Below, piece after piece: positions 45,339 to 57,843 of a DNA stretch of 64,000 nucleotides. Both the position numbers and the translations under genes were made by a program. Every line of letters begins with the position of its first letter. Position 1 is the first letter of the stretch. Source of the stretch: Actinomycetota bacterium (lineage in GTDB: Bacteria > Actinomycetota > Acidimicrobiia > Acidimicrobiales > Microtrichaceae); assembly GCA_016870275.1 (NCBI GenBank), contig VGBZ01000003.1:79743-143742 (forward strand), written 5' to 3'. The notes beneath the pieces are model-generated. The model was not told where the DNA came from. It did not search any database and worked only from the letters and a program-made list of their open reading frames with translations.

Positions 45339-45956
45339 TCAGAGTTGCGGCGTCCGGGTGAGGTTGGCGACGTTGACGCCCTTGGCAGCAGCCCGGCTCA
45401 CGAGTTCGTCGTAGAACTCGGGGCTGACCGACCGGGACCGGGTCAACAGGAAACCGCTCGCACCCGACGGATCGCTCACGATCGCCCACTGGTAGTCCGG
45501 GTCGAGGTCGACGATCCAGTAGTTGCCGGGGGGGTTGGTCGAGGCGGTCCCGACGAACGCCACGTTGAGCCGGGCGTTGCTCGGGTCGACAGGCGCTGCG
45601 GACCCGACGATCCGTGACTGGGGCCCGTTGGGGCCGAAGTAGTTGCCGGAGTTCTCCACCCGGACCGTTCCGTTGGGGTTGAGGGAGTACTGCGCCTTGG
45701 TGTTGACCAGACCGATGGAGAAGAACTGCTTGACGCTCCCGACCTCGTACCAGGTCCCGAGGTACCGGTTGAGGTCGACCGACGCCACGGTCGAGGTCGC
45801 TGGGGGGAACGACGGCGACATCGTGCACGCCGAGAGGCCGAGGAGTGCGCTCACTGCGGCCATGGCCAACACCGGAGTCGAGCGCAGACGACGCTTCGAC
45901 CGCTGCTGACTGGATACACGCGGCTTCGGAGGGGAGATCAGCGTTGTTGGAGTCAT
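45339..45956 (-). CDS. lipocalin family lipoprotein (Blc-like)
   Basis: This 205-residue protein has a lipobox (LLGLSACTMS) and a lipocalin barrel with the signature LNRYLGTWYEVGSVKQFF, NYWIVDLDPDYQWAIVSDPS and the ending FLLTRSRSV. It resembles bacterial Blc, a lipid-binding outer lipocalin. It would be anchored on the cell surface and carry a small hydrophobic ligand. The ATG is at 45956; no strong ribosome site is visible. It is convergent with the secreted-protein gene. Confidence 0.92.
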   Translation of the reverse strand: MTPTTLISPPKPRVSSQQRSKRRLRSTPVLAMAAVSALLGLSACTMSPSFPPATSTVASVDLNRYLGTWYEVGSVKQFFSIGLVNTKAQYSLNPNGTVRVENSGNYFGPNGPQSRIVGSAAPVDPSNARLNVAFVGTASTNPPGNYWIVDLDPDYQWAIVSDPSGASGFLLTRSRSVSPEFYDELVSRAAAKGVNVANLTRTPQL

Positions 45957-46019
45957 GTTCGATCATCGGGGTTCAACTGCCGGACGGATGCACCCCCCGG
46001 AGGTTTGTTCGCCGACGCC

Positions 46020-47153
46020 TCATCGAACGGCATCGATCCTCCAGACAGTGACCGGCTGATCGCTCCCCGTGGCCAGACGCTCGACCTCGGCGGCGATGGC
46101 CGGAACGAACTTGAATCCGTGACCGGAGCAGGGCGAACAGACCACCACCGGCCCCCGACGGTCGAGGACGAAGTGGTCGTCGGTCGTCGAGGTGAACAGG
46201 CACGTCGTAGCGCTCACCGGCGACGGATCGAGTCCCGGAAGCCACTGCTGCACGTAGTCGACGAGGTGACGGGTCAGGGCCGGATCGACACGACGGGAGT
46301 CATCGTCGGGATCGGCGGGGACCACGGTGTTGAATCCACCCACCTTGACGCCTTCACCGGGGTTCTCCACTCCGTAGGCGTCGAAGTGCAGCGGACGGTC
46401 GACGCCGGCGATCGGATCGCCGTGGTGCAGGAACGACGGCCACCCCGAGTCGCCCATGCCGCAGTCGGGCCGGGCGGCGAAGACCGCCGGCTGGTCAGCC
46501 GTGACGAGCAGTTCCGGCGCAGCGACGACGCCGTCGAGCAGCGACCCGGTCCAGGCACCAGCGGCCACGACAACCACGGGAGCGACCCACCTCGAACCAC
46601 CGGCGTGGACCACAGCCCGATCGCTGCGCACCTCGATGCGATCGACAGGCGTGGAGAAGTGGATCTGGGCTCCGGCGTCGACAGCCAGCCGCTGCGCCGC
46701 CGCCACGGTGCGCTCGGCCCAGCACCGCCCCCCGTCCGGGTTGTAGGCCACCGCACGGTCGAATCGCATTCCACCCCACCGCTCGCTCGCCGCAGCCGGG
46801 TCGAGTTCCTCGACACTCCGGCCGGCCGCTCGCAGGGCTCCGGCGACCTCGGCCACCGCCTCGGGTCGGCCGTGATCGAGTTGACCGACCTGTTCGAGCA
46901 GCACCTCACCGGCGGCATCGGCGAGTTCGTGCCACAGCGGCAACGCCCGCTCCGCCAACGTCACGTACCTCGGGTCGCGGTAGGCCAGCCGGAAGATCCG
47001 CGTGGCTCCGTGTGAGGACCCGCGATCGTGGCCGGGAGCGAAGCGGTCGAACGCAACCACCGAACGTCCGGATCGGGCCAGGCGCCAGGCGCTGACCGCC
47101 CCCATGGCCCCGGCACCGACGATGGCCACGTCGACGTGTTCACTGCGACTCAC
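46020..47153 (-). CDS. monomeric sarcosine oxidase/N-methyl amino acid oxidase-like flavoenzyme
   Basis: This 377-residue FAD protein has the dinucleotide site VAIVGAGAMGAVSAWRLARS and the sequence GHDRGSSHGATRIFRLAY typical of monomeric sarcosine oxidases. The covalent-FAD cysteine position is in CLFTSTTDDHFVLD, and the ending SPCSGHGFKFVPAI fits. It should demethylate or oxidise a secondary amine, releasing formaldehyde or an aldehyde and peroxide. It overlaps the sulfatase gene by four bases, so the two are translated together. The natural substrate may be an amine bearing a sulfate ester. Confidence 0.88.
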   Translation of the reverse strand: MSRSEHVDVAIVGAGAMGAVSAWRLARSGRSVVAFDRFAPGHDRGSSHGATRIFRLAYRDPRYVTLAERALPLWHELADAAGEVLLEQVGQLDHGRPEAVAEVAGALRAAGRSVEELDPAAASERWGGMRFDRAVAYNPDGGRCWAERTVAAAQRLAVDAGAQIHFSTPVDRIEVRSDRAVVHAGGSRWVAPVVVVAAGAWTGSLLDGVVAAPELLVTADQPAVFAARPDCGMGDSGWPSFLHHGDPIAGVDRPLHFDAYGVENPGEGVKVGGFNTVVPADPDDDSRRVDPALTRHLVDYVQQWLPGLDPSPVSATTCLFTSTTDDHFVLDRRGPVVVCSPCSGHGFKFVPAIAAEVERLATGSDQPVTVWRIDAVR

Positions 47154-49477
47154 TCGAATCGTCGCCCCCAGTCACGGAGCATCTCGAGGAAGTCCGTCGG
47201 GCTGTCCGGGGCGGAGGCACCCGGTGTGTAGGACACCGAGTCGAGTCCGCCGGAGTACGGGAACGGCCCGTGTCGCTCGTAGAGCGACCAGCACACCGGC
47301 GATCGGCGATCGATCCCCACGTCGATCCCCTCGAACGGTGCCATCGCCATCAACAACCTGAAGTCGCCGTCGCCGGCAACGACGGTGCCGTCGATTGACA
47401 GGGAGAGGTCCCAGCGATCCCCGCCGGGGCAGCCCAGGTGGAGACCGACGGTGTGAACCCCGGGATCGAGACGCGGCCCCCGCACCTCCCGTTCCAGTCC
47501 GTAGCCGTTGTGGGCAGCGACGAGTTCACCGGTCGAATCGACATACAGCGAGTACCCGCCGCCCTGATCGCCGTGGGCGACGAGCACGCCGGCATCTCCC
47601 TCACCGTGATCGATTCGGACATCGATGTCGACGTCTCGCCACAGGATCAGCCGCTGAGACCGCCAACGATCGAGGGTGGGCGTGCCACGCACGAGGACCA
47701 CCGGGCGGTCGTAGTCCTCGGTCCAACTCGGCCGGAGGAGGTACCGGTAGCCAGTGCCCTCGTCCAGCGGAAAGATCTGGTTGGACCACGCTGCCTCCTC
47801 CCACGCAGCAATCATCTCGGAGAGCAACTGCGGCTGGTGTCGAGCGAGGTCGTGCAGTTGCGTCGGGTCGGAGAGGGCGTCGTAGAGCTCCCACGGCTCA
47901 CTCGAGTACGACGTCCGGGGCACGTGACGGGTGACCGCCTCCCACCGGCCACGCCGGTAACCGCGATGCCCCTCGTTCTCGACGATCAGATCGGCAGTTC
48001 GCCCGGGAGCCCCGGGATCGCGCAGGGTCGCAGCGAGGGACTCGCCGTAGAGCGGCAGCACCGGCTGCCCACGCCAGACCTCCGGCCGTTCGATCCCGGC
48101 GAGCTCGAGGAACGTCGGCAGGAGATCCGAGACATGCACGAACTGCTCACGCACCTCCCCGCCGGGACCCAGGTCACCGTCGGGCCACGACACCACGAAC
48201 GGAACCGAGTGGCCGCCCCGGTGGGCGTTGATCTTGTAGAGCCGGAATGGGGTGTTGGACACCATTGCCCAACCTCGCGGGTAGTGCGGGAGCGTGGTCG
48301 GGCCGCCGATGCGGTCGATTCGCTCCAGGTCCTCCTCGAACGGTTCCTCGGTTCCGGTCCGGGTGTGGTGCAGCGTCCGGAAGTAGGCGCTGGTCCCGTC
48401 GACCTCCCCTTCCCGTGAGCCGCCGTTGTCGGAGGTGAACACGAACAGCGTGTTGTCCCACACCCCGAGCTCCTCGAGGGCCGCCCGGAGCCTCCCGACG
48501 TTCTGGTCGAGGTTGTCGATCAGCGCGGCGTACACCGACATGTAGCGGGCGAAGAGCCGCTTGCGGTCGTCGTCGAGTTCGTCCCACGCCGTCACCTCGT
48601 CGCCGGGTTCGGCGTTCCGTGGGGCCAACTCCGCATCCGGCGGAATCACACCGAGTTCGATCTGACGCTCGTGACGACGAGCTCGCAGGACGTCCCAACC
48701 CTCGTGGTAGGCCTCGAGGTGTCGTTCGATGTCCTCGGGTTTCGCCTGCAGCGGGGCGTGGACCGCAGCCTGGGCGAAGTAGAGGAGGAACGGCTTGGAC
48801 GGATCGGACGCCACCGACTCCCGCACCATGGAGATCGCCCGGTCGGTCAGGTCGTCGGTGACGAAGTACCCGTCGGGGTAACGGTCGACGGACACGGCGT
48901 GGTTGTCCTCGATCAGCCGGTGCGGATGGTGGAAGTTCGTGAACCCATCGAGGAACCCGTAGTACCGGTCGAACCCCTTCTGCAGCGGCCACGAGGACCG
49001 GTCGCCGGCGTCGTTGACCTGACTGTCCTTGGTGAGGTGCCACTTCCCGACCATGAGCGTCTGGTAGCCGGACTCGCGGAGGAGTTCGGCGAGCGTCGGG
49101 GCGAATGGCGTGAGCTCCATGGCGTAACCGGGAAAGCCCGGATCCGAGTGGGCCACGTGACCGACACCGGCCCGGTGCGGTTCGAGCCCGGTGAGCAGGC
49201 TGGCCCGGGTCGGCGAGCACATCGGCGTGGCGTGGTAGTCGCAGTAGCGAAGCCCGTCGCTGGCGAGACGGTCGATGTGGGGCGTCGGAATCTCCGACCC
49301 GTAGCAGCCGACGTCGGAGTAGCCGATGTCATCGCACATCACCACCACGATGTTCGGCGCGCCCGGAGCCGGCCGACGGCGCTCGGGCCACCACGGCTCC
49401 GACGTGGCGAACACCCGCCCGACGGTCCCGCCGTGACCGGCGTACGGCGAGAGCGGATCTCCGGTCTCGTCGCTCAT
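47150..49477 (-). CDS. type I sulfatase (arylsulfatase family)
   Basis: This 775-residue enzyme has the formylglycine motif CSPTRASLLTG with Cys87, the metal Asp49-Asp50 in VVMCDDIGYSDVG, the lysine/histidine region LMVGKWHLTK, and the metal Asp-Asn in FTSDNGGSREGE. It is longer than most (500-600) owing to a C-terminal beta region of about 170 residues that may bind substrate. No signal peptide is visible, so it may act inside the cell. It overlaps genes on both sides by four bases. Confidence 0.93.
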   Translation of the reverse strand: MSDETGDPLSPYAGHGGTVGRVFATSEPWWPERRRPAPGAPNIVVVMCDDIGYSDVGCYGSEIPTPHIDRLASDGLRYCDYHATPMCSPTRASLLTGLEPHRAGVGHVAHSDPGFPGYAMELTPFAPTLAELLRESGYQTLMVGKWHLTKDSQVNDAGDRSSWPLQKGFDRYYGFLDGFTNFHHPHRLIEDNHAVSVDRYPDGYFVTDDLTDRAISMVRESVASDPSKPFLLYFAQAAVHAPLQAKPEDIERHLEAYHEGWDVLRARRHERQIELGVIPPDAELAPRNAEPGDEVTAWDELDDDRKRLFARYMSVYAALIDNLDQNVGRLRAALEELGVWDNTLFVFTSDNGGSREGEVDGTSAYFRTLHHTRTGTEEPFEEDLERIDRIGGPTTLPHYPRGWAMVSNTPFRLYKINAHRGGHSVPFVVSWPDGDLGPGGEVREQFVHVSDLLPTFLELAGIERPEVWRGQPVLPLYGESLAATLRDPGAPGRTADLIVENEGHRGYRRGRWEAVTRHVPRTSYSSEPWELYDALSDPTQLHDLARHQPQLLSEMIAAWEEAAWSNQIFPLDEGTGYRYLLRPSWTEDYDRPVVLVRGTPTLDRWRSQRLILWRDVDIDVRIDHGEGDAGVLVAHGDQGGGYSLYVDSTGELVAAHNGYGLEREVRGPRLDPGVHTVGLHLGCPGGDRWDLSLSIDGTVVAGDGDFRLLMAMAPFEGIDVGIDRRSPVCWSLYERHGPFPYSGGLDSVSYTPGASAPDSPTDFLEMLRDWGRRFE

Positions 49478-50628
49478 CGCCCTGTCGCTCTCTGGCCGGG
49501 GGGACGCACGAGTCCACGGCCGACGATGAGCGGGAGGTCGGCGGCGGTGAGTATCCGGTTGGGTGCGGCGATGACGTCCGGTATTGCGTGGACGATCCGT
49601 CCGGCGGACAACGCAATGCCTCCGACGTTCCGATCGCCGAGAGTGTCGGGATCAGCAGAGTCTCCGGCCTCGACGCTCAAGGTGACGTCCGGGTCACCGT
49701 GGACGATCACCTGGTGACAGCCCATGGAACGCTCAGGGGCGTACGGCCAGTCGGGGGCGCACTCATCGTCGATCCGGGTCACGTGATCCACCACGATCAC
49801 CGGCTCGCCGTTCACGAGCCCACGCACCAGCAGTCGGAACGCACCCTGGGTCCCGGCGGCGAACGTGCCGATCGGCAGCTCGATGGTCCGTTCGAGCGGT
49901 CGGCGTTCGATCTGCTCGTCGACCTCGTCGAGTTCCACGTCGAGCAGTTCCGCCAGAATGCGCAGCACCCCGCCCCAGACCATGGTCGGCACCCCGGGCC
50001 AGAGCATGGGCGGCGGAGCGTCCATGGGGGCTCCGAACCCGCACAGTTCCCTCACGGCGTGCGGAGCGTGGTAGGTGGCGTAGTTGAAGACCTCCCGCAC
50101 CTCGACGCGATCCACCGAGACGCACGTGGCCACCAGGACCGGCGCCAGCAGGTCCGCCAGGAATCCGGGATCGATCCCGGACACCCAGCACGATGCGCCA
50201 CCCGCAGCACACGCCGTCTCGACACGTGAGCGGAGGTCCGCTGGCGTGGTCGGCGGGTGGATCAACGGGTACACCGACGTACTGACCACGTCGGCGCCGG
50301 CGGCGAGGCACGCCACGATGTCGTCGACGGCGGCGTCGGGCCGGGTGTCGCCCGTGGCGGTGTACACCACGGCGTCGATCCCGGAGGCGAGGACCGCATC
50401 GGAGTCCTGTGTGGCGATCACGCCGGTCGGGTCGGGTAGATCGGCGAGATCCGCAGCATCACGACCGACCTTCTCGTCGGCGGAGACCACGACCGCAACG
50501 AGTTCGAGGTCGGCGTCGGCGACGGTCGCTCGGATCGCCGGACGGCCGACGTTGCCCGTTCCCCACACGGCGATTCGCCACGGTGACCCATCTGGTCGCC
50601 GTCGGATGGAGAGCGGTGTCGGATCCAC
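49474..50628 (-). CDS. NAD(P)H-dependent amine dehydrogenase-like protein
   Basis: This 384-residue protein has an N-terminal Rossmann site (VWGTGNVGRPAIRAT, residues 21-35) of the dihydrodipicolinate reductase type. The remainder matches the amine dehydrogenase-like group that includes 2,4-diaminopentanoate dehydrogenase. It should reduce or oxidise an amine using NAD(P). TAGCGT ends six bases before GTG 50628, which points to a leaderless operon start. It heads the unit with the sulfatase and sarcosine-oxidase-like genes. Confidence 0.85.
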   Translation of the reverse strand: MDPTPLSIRRRPDGSPWRIAVWGTGNVGRPAIRATVADADLELVAVVVSADEKVGRDAADLADLPDPTGVIATQDSDAVLASGIDAVVYTATGDTRPDAAVDDIVACLAAGADVVSTSVYPLIHPPTTPADLRSRVETACAAGGASCWVSGIDPGFLADLLAPVLVATCVSVDRVEVREVFNYATYHAPHAVRELCGFGAPMDAPPPMLWPGVPTMVWGGVLRILAELLDVELDEVDEQIERRPLERTIELPIGTFAAGTQGAFRLLVRGLVNGEPVIVVDHVTRIDDECAPDWPYAPERSMGCHQVIVHGDPDVTLSVEAGDSADPDTLGDRNVGGIALSAGRIVHAIPDVIAAPNRILTAADLPLIVGRGLVRPPGQRATGR

Positions 50629-50661
50629 GGATGCACGCTAGGTCAGGGCATCATCTCCGTC

Positions 50662-52068
50662 ATGGGTCCGATCGAGGAACTCAGCGCCCAACTGGGGCCG
50701 GGCGCAGTCCTGCGGGCCGGCGATGGCCTCACCGCCGGCTACGCCACGCCGGCACGGGGCGCTCCCGGTCCCGACGTCGACGTGATCCGACCACGGGACA
50801 CCGAGGAGGTGTGCTTCGTGGTGCGCTGGGCCTGCGAGCACGGGGTGCGTCTGCTGCCGCAGGGGGCCAACTCGGGCCTCGTCGGTGCGTCCACACCGCC
50901 GCCCGATGCCACCGGACTGGTGGTGCTGAGTACCGAGCGGCTCCGGCACGGGTTGCAGATCGACCAGACCGACCGGACAGCGATCGTTCCGGCCGGCCTG
51001 CGGCTGGGTGAACTCAACGACGCCGCCGGGGAGTTCGGACTGACCTTCCCGATCGACCTGGGCGCTGACCCGTCGATCGGGGGGATGGTCGCCACCAACA
51101 CCGGCGGGGCTCGGATGCTCCGTCACGGCGACGTCCGTCGCCGGACGCTCGGAGTCGAGGCGGTGCTCGCCGACGGTGCCGTCTCGGTGCTCGACACGCT
51201 GCGGACGCACCGCAAGGACAACCACGGCCTCGATCTGACCGGCCTGGTCGTCGGATCCTCGGGAGCCCTCGGGATCGTGACGAGGGCGGCGCTCGACCTG
51301 GCGGTGCGCCCAGCAGACACGGCATGCGCCTGGATCCCGATCCGACGGGCCAGCGATGCCATCGTGCTGCTCGAGTACCTCGAACGCCGACTCGATCCGC
51401 TCATCAGTGCCTACGAGGTCGTCTCGGCCGCTGCGCTCGGTGCCGCAGCGGTGGCCGGCCAGCGACTCCCGCTCCCCCCGGCACCGTGGGCGGCGCTGGT
51501 CGAGGTGTCGGGGCCCCGCGGCTGCGGCGAATTGCTCGTCGACGCCGCAGAGACCGCACCGGTCGACACCGGCGACGCCGTGGTGTTGCCGACGGAGCAG
51601 GCCTGGGCCCCCCGCCACGCCGTGAGTGAGGGGCTCGCCCGGCTCGGTGCGGTGATCGGCCACGACGTGGCCGTCCCCCGAGCCGAACTACCGGCACTCG
51701 TCGACGAGGTGGGAGCGGCGGTCACGAGTCGCTGGCCGGACCTGCTGGTGGCGGACTTCGGCCACTGGGGCGACGGCGGCGTCCACCTGAACGTGGTCGT
51801 GCCCGGGACCCGAGGTGTCGACGAGCACCTCGAAGCCGACGTCCACGATGTGGTGTTCGCCATCGCAGTCGAACAACACGGTGGAACCTTCAGCGCCGAG
51901 CACGGGGTGGGACCGAGCAATGCGTCGTGGTGGCATCGGACGGTGGACCCGGTGGAGGTGAAGCTCACCGCTGCGCTCCGCGCCTCCTGTGACCCCCTGG
52001 GGATCCTCGGCCACCCGGGCCTGCCGTACCCACGGGACGAGCAGGGGGCCGGTCAGGTCAGCGAGTGA
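50662..52068 (+). CDS. FAD-linked oxidase, D-2-hydroxyacid dehydrogenase-like
   Basis: This 468-residue enzyme has the PCMH-type FAD domain (VRLLPQGANSGLVGASTPPP, GADPSIGGMVATNTGGARML, VVGSSGALGIVTRAAL) and the FAD-linked oxidase C-terminal domain with FGHWGDGGVHLNVVVPG and HGGTFSAEHGVGPS. It resembles D-2-hydroxyglutarate or D-lactate dehydrogenase. Start ATG 50662 is 33 bases from the divergent amine dehydrogenase-like gene. A shared promoter region suggests linked use with the sulfatase operon. Its end overlaps the DoxX gene by 11 bases. Confidence 0.9.
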   Translation: MGPIEELSAQLGPGAVLRAGDGLTAGYATPARGAPGPDVDVIRPRDTEEVCFVVRWACEHGVRLLPQGANSGLVGASTPPPDATGLVVLSTERLRHGLQIDQTDRTAIVPAGLRLGELNDAAGEFGLTFPIDLGADPSIGGMVATNTGGARMLRHGDVRRRTLGVEAVLADGAVSVLDTLRTHRKDNHGLDLTGLVVGSSGALGIVTRAALDLAVRPADTACAWIPIRRASDAIVLLEYLERRLDPLISAYEVVSAAALGAAAVAGQRLPLPPAPWAALVEVSGPRGCGELLVDAAETAPVDTGDAVVLPTEQAWAPRHAVSEGLARLGAVIGHDVAVPRAELPALVDEVGAAVTSRWPDLLVADFGHWGDGGVHLNVVVPGTRGVDEHLEADVHDVVFAIAVEQHGGTFSAEHGVGPSNASWWHRTVDPVEVKLTAALRASCDPLGILGHPGLPYPRDEQGAGQVSE

Positions 52069-52471
52069 AACTCCACGCCCGGCGGATCATCGGGATCTGC
52101 AAGGGCAATCGGAGCCACGCCGCCCATGCGGGGACGCCGACGTCCTGTCCCTGCGTGGCGTCGATCGCCATCTGGATGTTGGCCGGGTAGACGGCCACGA
52201 TCGTGGCGGTGGCGAGAAACCCACCGATCCGCTTGGTCGAGGGGACGGCGAGGAGTGCCCCCGAGGCGACCTCGGCCACGCCGGACCAGAGCACCGCCTC
52301 CCGAGGCCACGGGAACCACCGGGGGACGATCCGTTCGAAGAACCGAGGCGCAACGAAGTGCGCCACCCCGACGGCGACCATCATGGCGGCGAAGCGGAGT
52401 CGGGAACGGTCGAGGACGGGGTCTGCGTCCGGGTCGACCACGGCGGCCCGTCCGCGTTCGGTGATGTTCAC
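52058..52471 (-). CDS. DoxX family membrane protein
   Basis: This 137-residue protein has four predicted membrane helices (about residues 25-40, 60-78, 84-102 and 112-130) with PRFFERIVPRWFPWPREAVL, WSGVAEVASGALLAVPSTKR and YPANIQMAIDATQGQ, which match the DoxX-like group. The function is not established; some members act in redox homeostasis. GTG 52471 overlaps the DUF2254 stop as GTGA, so the two are coupled. Confidence 0.88.
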   Translation of the reverse strand: MNITERGRAAVVDPDADPVLDRSRLRFAAMMVAVGVAHFVAPRFFERIVPRWFPWPREAVLWSGVAEVASGALLAVPSTKRIGGFLATATIVAVYPANIQMAIDATQGQDVGVPAWAAWLRLPLQIPMIRRAWSFTR

Positions 52472-53892
52472 GCTTCGAGCGTACCGGTTCGCCGTTGGGC
52501 GATCACCGAGCAGGCCTGCTCGTGGCGTTGCTCGATCGCAGCGGCGTCGGAGGCGACCGGCGCCCGGGCGAGCGCCCCATCGAGCACAGCGTCGACCTGG
52601 ACCGCAACGGCGTCGAGTCGACCGGGGTCGATCTGCCGGGCCAGCGTCGTCAGATCGTCGAGCAGTCTGATCACGACCGCCGGATTGCCGGCCCCGGCCT
52701 GTCGGATCATGTCGTAGGAGGCCTTCACCATCCGCTCGAAGGGCACCGTCCGCTCCACCAGACGTACCGAACCGTCCTGTCCGAGGACACCGCCGGTGTC
52801 GAGCGGGAGCTGTCCGAGGCGACACAGCGCTGCGGTGAGCCAGTCGAGGCAGGTCATCCCGGTGAACGTGTCGTTGACCGCCGGCGAGAGCGCCCGGAGA
52901 CCGATCTCGACGACCTGGTACAGGGCGAACTCGATGTCCTGCACCCGGGTCCGGCTGGCGCCGATCTCCACCGCCTCGGCCACGACCCGATCGGCGACGC
53001 CGTGCGCCGATGCCGGGGTGACCCGGGCGAGAGGCTGACCGGTGACCACGAACTGACCGGGACGACGCAGCATCTCGAGTCGGAACCCGCAGTCGTCGGC
53101 CATCCCGATGAGACGATCGAGGTCGAGGGCCTGCACGAATCCGTCGCGGCGCGCCAGGAGGTCCGACCCGTCTGCCCGGAGCCCGACCAGACAACGCTCC
53201 ACCTCCTGCGGATCGTCGCTCCGGCCGACCCGACGATGCTCCAAGTCGAGTTCGGTGACGGTCCGGTTGAGGTCGGCGACGACGGATGCGACCACCTGCG
53301 GCGCCTGGATCGACGTGGCGACGCGGTGCACGTAGAGGACGATCACGAAGAAGCACCCCAGGGCGAGCAGGATGCTTGCGGCGTAGGAGACCTCGGGAAC
53401 ACCGGCAGTGCCGGCCCCCGTCCGGATCGACGCCAGCGTCAACGCACAGACCACCACGCCGGCGAGCAGCGTTCCGAGCGAGAACTGCGTCACCGGGTCC
53501 TCGATGAACCTCCGGATCAGTCTCGGCCCGAGCTGGGACGTGGCCAGGCTGAAGGTGAGCACGCTCGTGGAGAACACGAGCGCCAGCGCCGTGGCGAGCG
53601 CTGCGAGCAGGGCGCTGAGGACGAGAGCGGCATCGGCCGGCGAACGGGCCACGAGGAATTCGGGTACGACTCCGATCCCAGCTGGGTCCTCGACGAGACG
53701 ATCGAGCCGGCGGGTGACGGCGTAGAGCGCAATGCCGCCCGCAGCGCAGGCGAAGGGGATCACCCACAGGTTGGGACCGACCCGATAGCCGAGCTCCCAG
53801 AACCACACACCCACCCGCGAGCGTCGGAACCGACTCCGGCCCCCGGGGCGCGACGCTGCGGGTCGTCGGGCGACATCGACCGGATCGGGCAC
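52468..53892 (-). CDS. DUF2254 membrane protein
   Basis: This 474-residue protein has four N-terminal membrane helices (about residues 40-58, 85-105, 125-145, 155-180) and a cytoplasmic C-terminal domain, with LSFSTSVLTFSLATSQLGPR-type first loop (FSTSVLTFSLATSQLGPRLI) and AVNDTFTGMTCLDWLTAAL. Its function is unknown. GTG 53892 is preferred because CAGACT ends six bases upstream; GTG 53910 is also possible. It precedes doxX. Confidence 0.85.
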   Translation of the reverse strand: MPDPVDVARRPAASRPGGRSRFRRSRVGVWFWELGYRVGPNLWVIPFACAAGGIALYAVTRRLDRLVEDPAGIGVVPEFLVARSPADAALVLSALLAALATALALVFSTSVLTFSLATSQLGPRLIRRFIEDPVTQFSLGTLLAGVVVCALTLASIRTGAGTAGVPEVSYAASILLALGCFFVIVLYVHRVATSIQAPQVVASVVADLNRTVTELDLEHRRVGRSDDPQEVERCLVGLRADGSDLLARRDGFVQALDLDRLIGMADDCGFRLEMLRRPGQFVVTGQPLARVTPASAHGVADRVVAEAVEIGASRTRVQDIEFALYQVVEIGLRALSPAVNDTFTGMTCLDWLTAALCRLGQLPLDTGGVLGQDGSVRLVERTVPFERMVKASYDMIRQAGAGNPAVVIRLLDDLTTLARQIDPGRLDAVAVQVDAVLDGALARAPVASDAAAIEQRHEQACSVIAQRRTGTLEA

Positions 53893-53951
53893 ACCGAGAG
53901 TCTGACCCACGTGACGGGTTCGCCGACTGATCCCCCACTAGCGTCGAATCC

Positions 53952-57274
<3,323 letters not shown>

Positions 57275-57360
57275 CGCACCCGTCGCTCCCCGCTCGAGCA
57301 GAACCGAGCGGAACCGAGCAGAGCGGAACACTTCAGGACAATTGGGGCAGGATGGAGAAC

Positions 57361-57831
57361 GTGAGCACCGAAGCGCCGACGTGGAAGCCGATGAGTGACA
57401 CCGAGCGCACAGCGTTCTCTGTCCTGAGTGCCACGACCGCTCCGGTGTGGCTCGCCATGATCGTGGCCCCTCGCTCTCGACTCACCGCCGCACTCGTTCG
57501 ATGGTCCACACCGCTGTCGTTCGGGCTGGGTGCGGCGTACGTGGGCTTCCTCGGTGCCAGTGCAGTGCGGGGAGCCTCTGAGGGCGAGGGCCTGCCACGC
57601 TTCGATGATCCCGATGCGCTCCGAGCCGGCCTGTCGACACCGACGGCGTTCCTCGCCGGGTGGACGCACTACCTGGTCTTCGATCTGCTCGTCGGTCGAA
57701 CCATCCACGAGTACGCACTGTCCCGTGGCCGCACGGCCCGCATCTCGCTGCTCCTGACCTGGTGGGCCGGTCCCGCAGGCGTGACCCTGCACCTCCTCGA
57801 CCGCCTTCGTCGCCGGGAGCGATCCGGATGA
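57361..57831 (+). CDS. ABA4-like (DUF4281) membrane protein
   Basis: This protein of 156 residues has four predicted membrane segments and the family motif TAFLAGWTHYLVFDLLVGRTIHEYA-type region (AGWTHYLVFDLLVGRTIHEY). In plants ABA4 is tied to neoxanthin formation; bacterial members have no settled role. GTG 57361 follows a CAGGAT box by seven bases; ATG 57352 is an alternative. The dusB gene follows 12 bases later. Confidence 0.82.
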   Translation: MSTEAPTWKPMSDTERTAFSVLSATTAPVWLAMIVAPRSRLTAALVRWSTPLSFGLGAAYVGFLGASAVRGASEGEGLPRFDDPDALRAGLSTPTAFLAGWTHYLVFDLLVGRTIHEYALSRGRTARISLLLTWWAGPAGVTLHLLDRLRRRERSG

Positions 57832-57843
57832 AGCGGCGACGCC

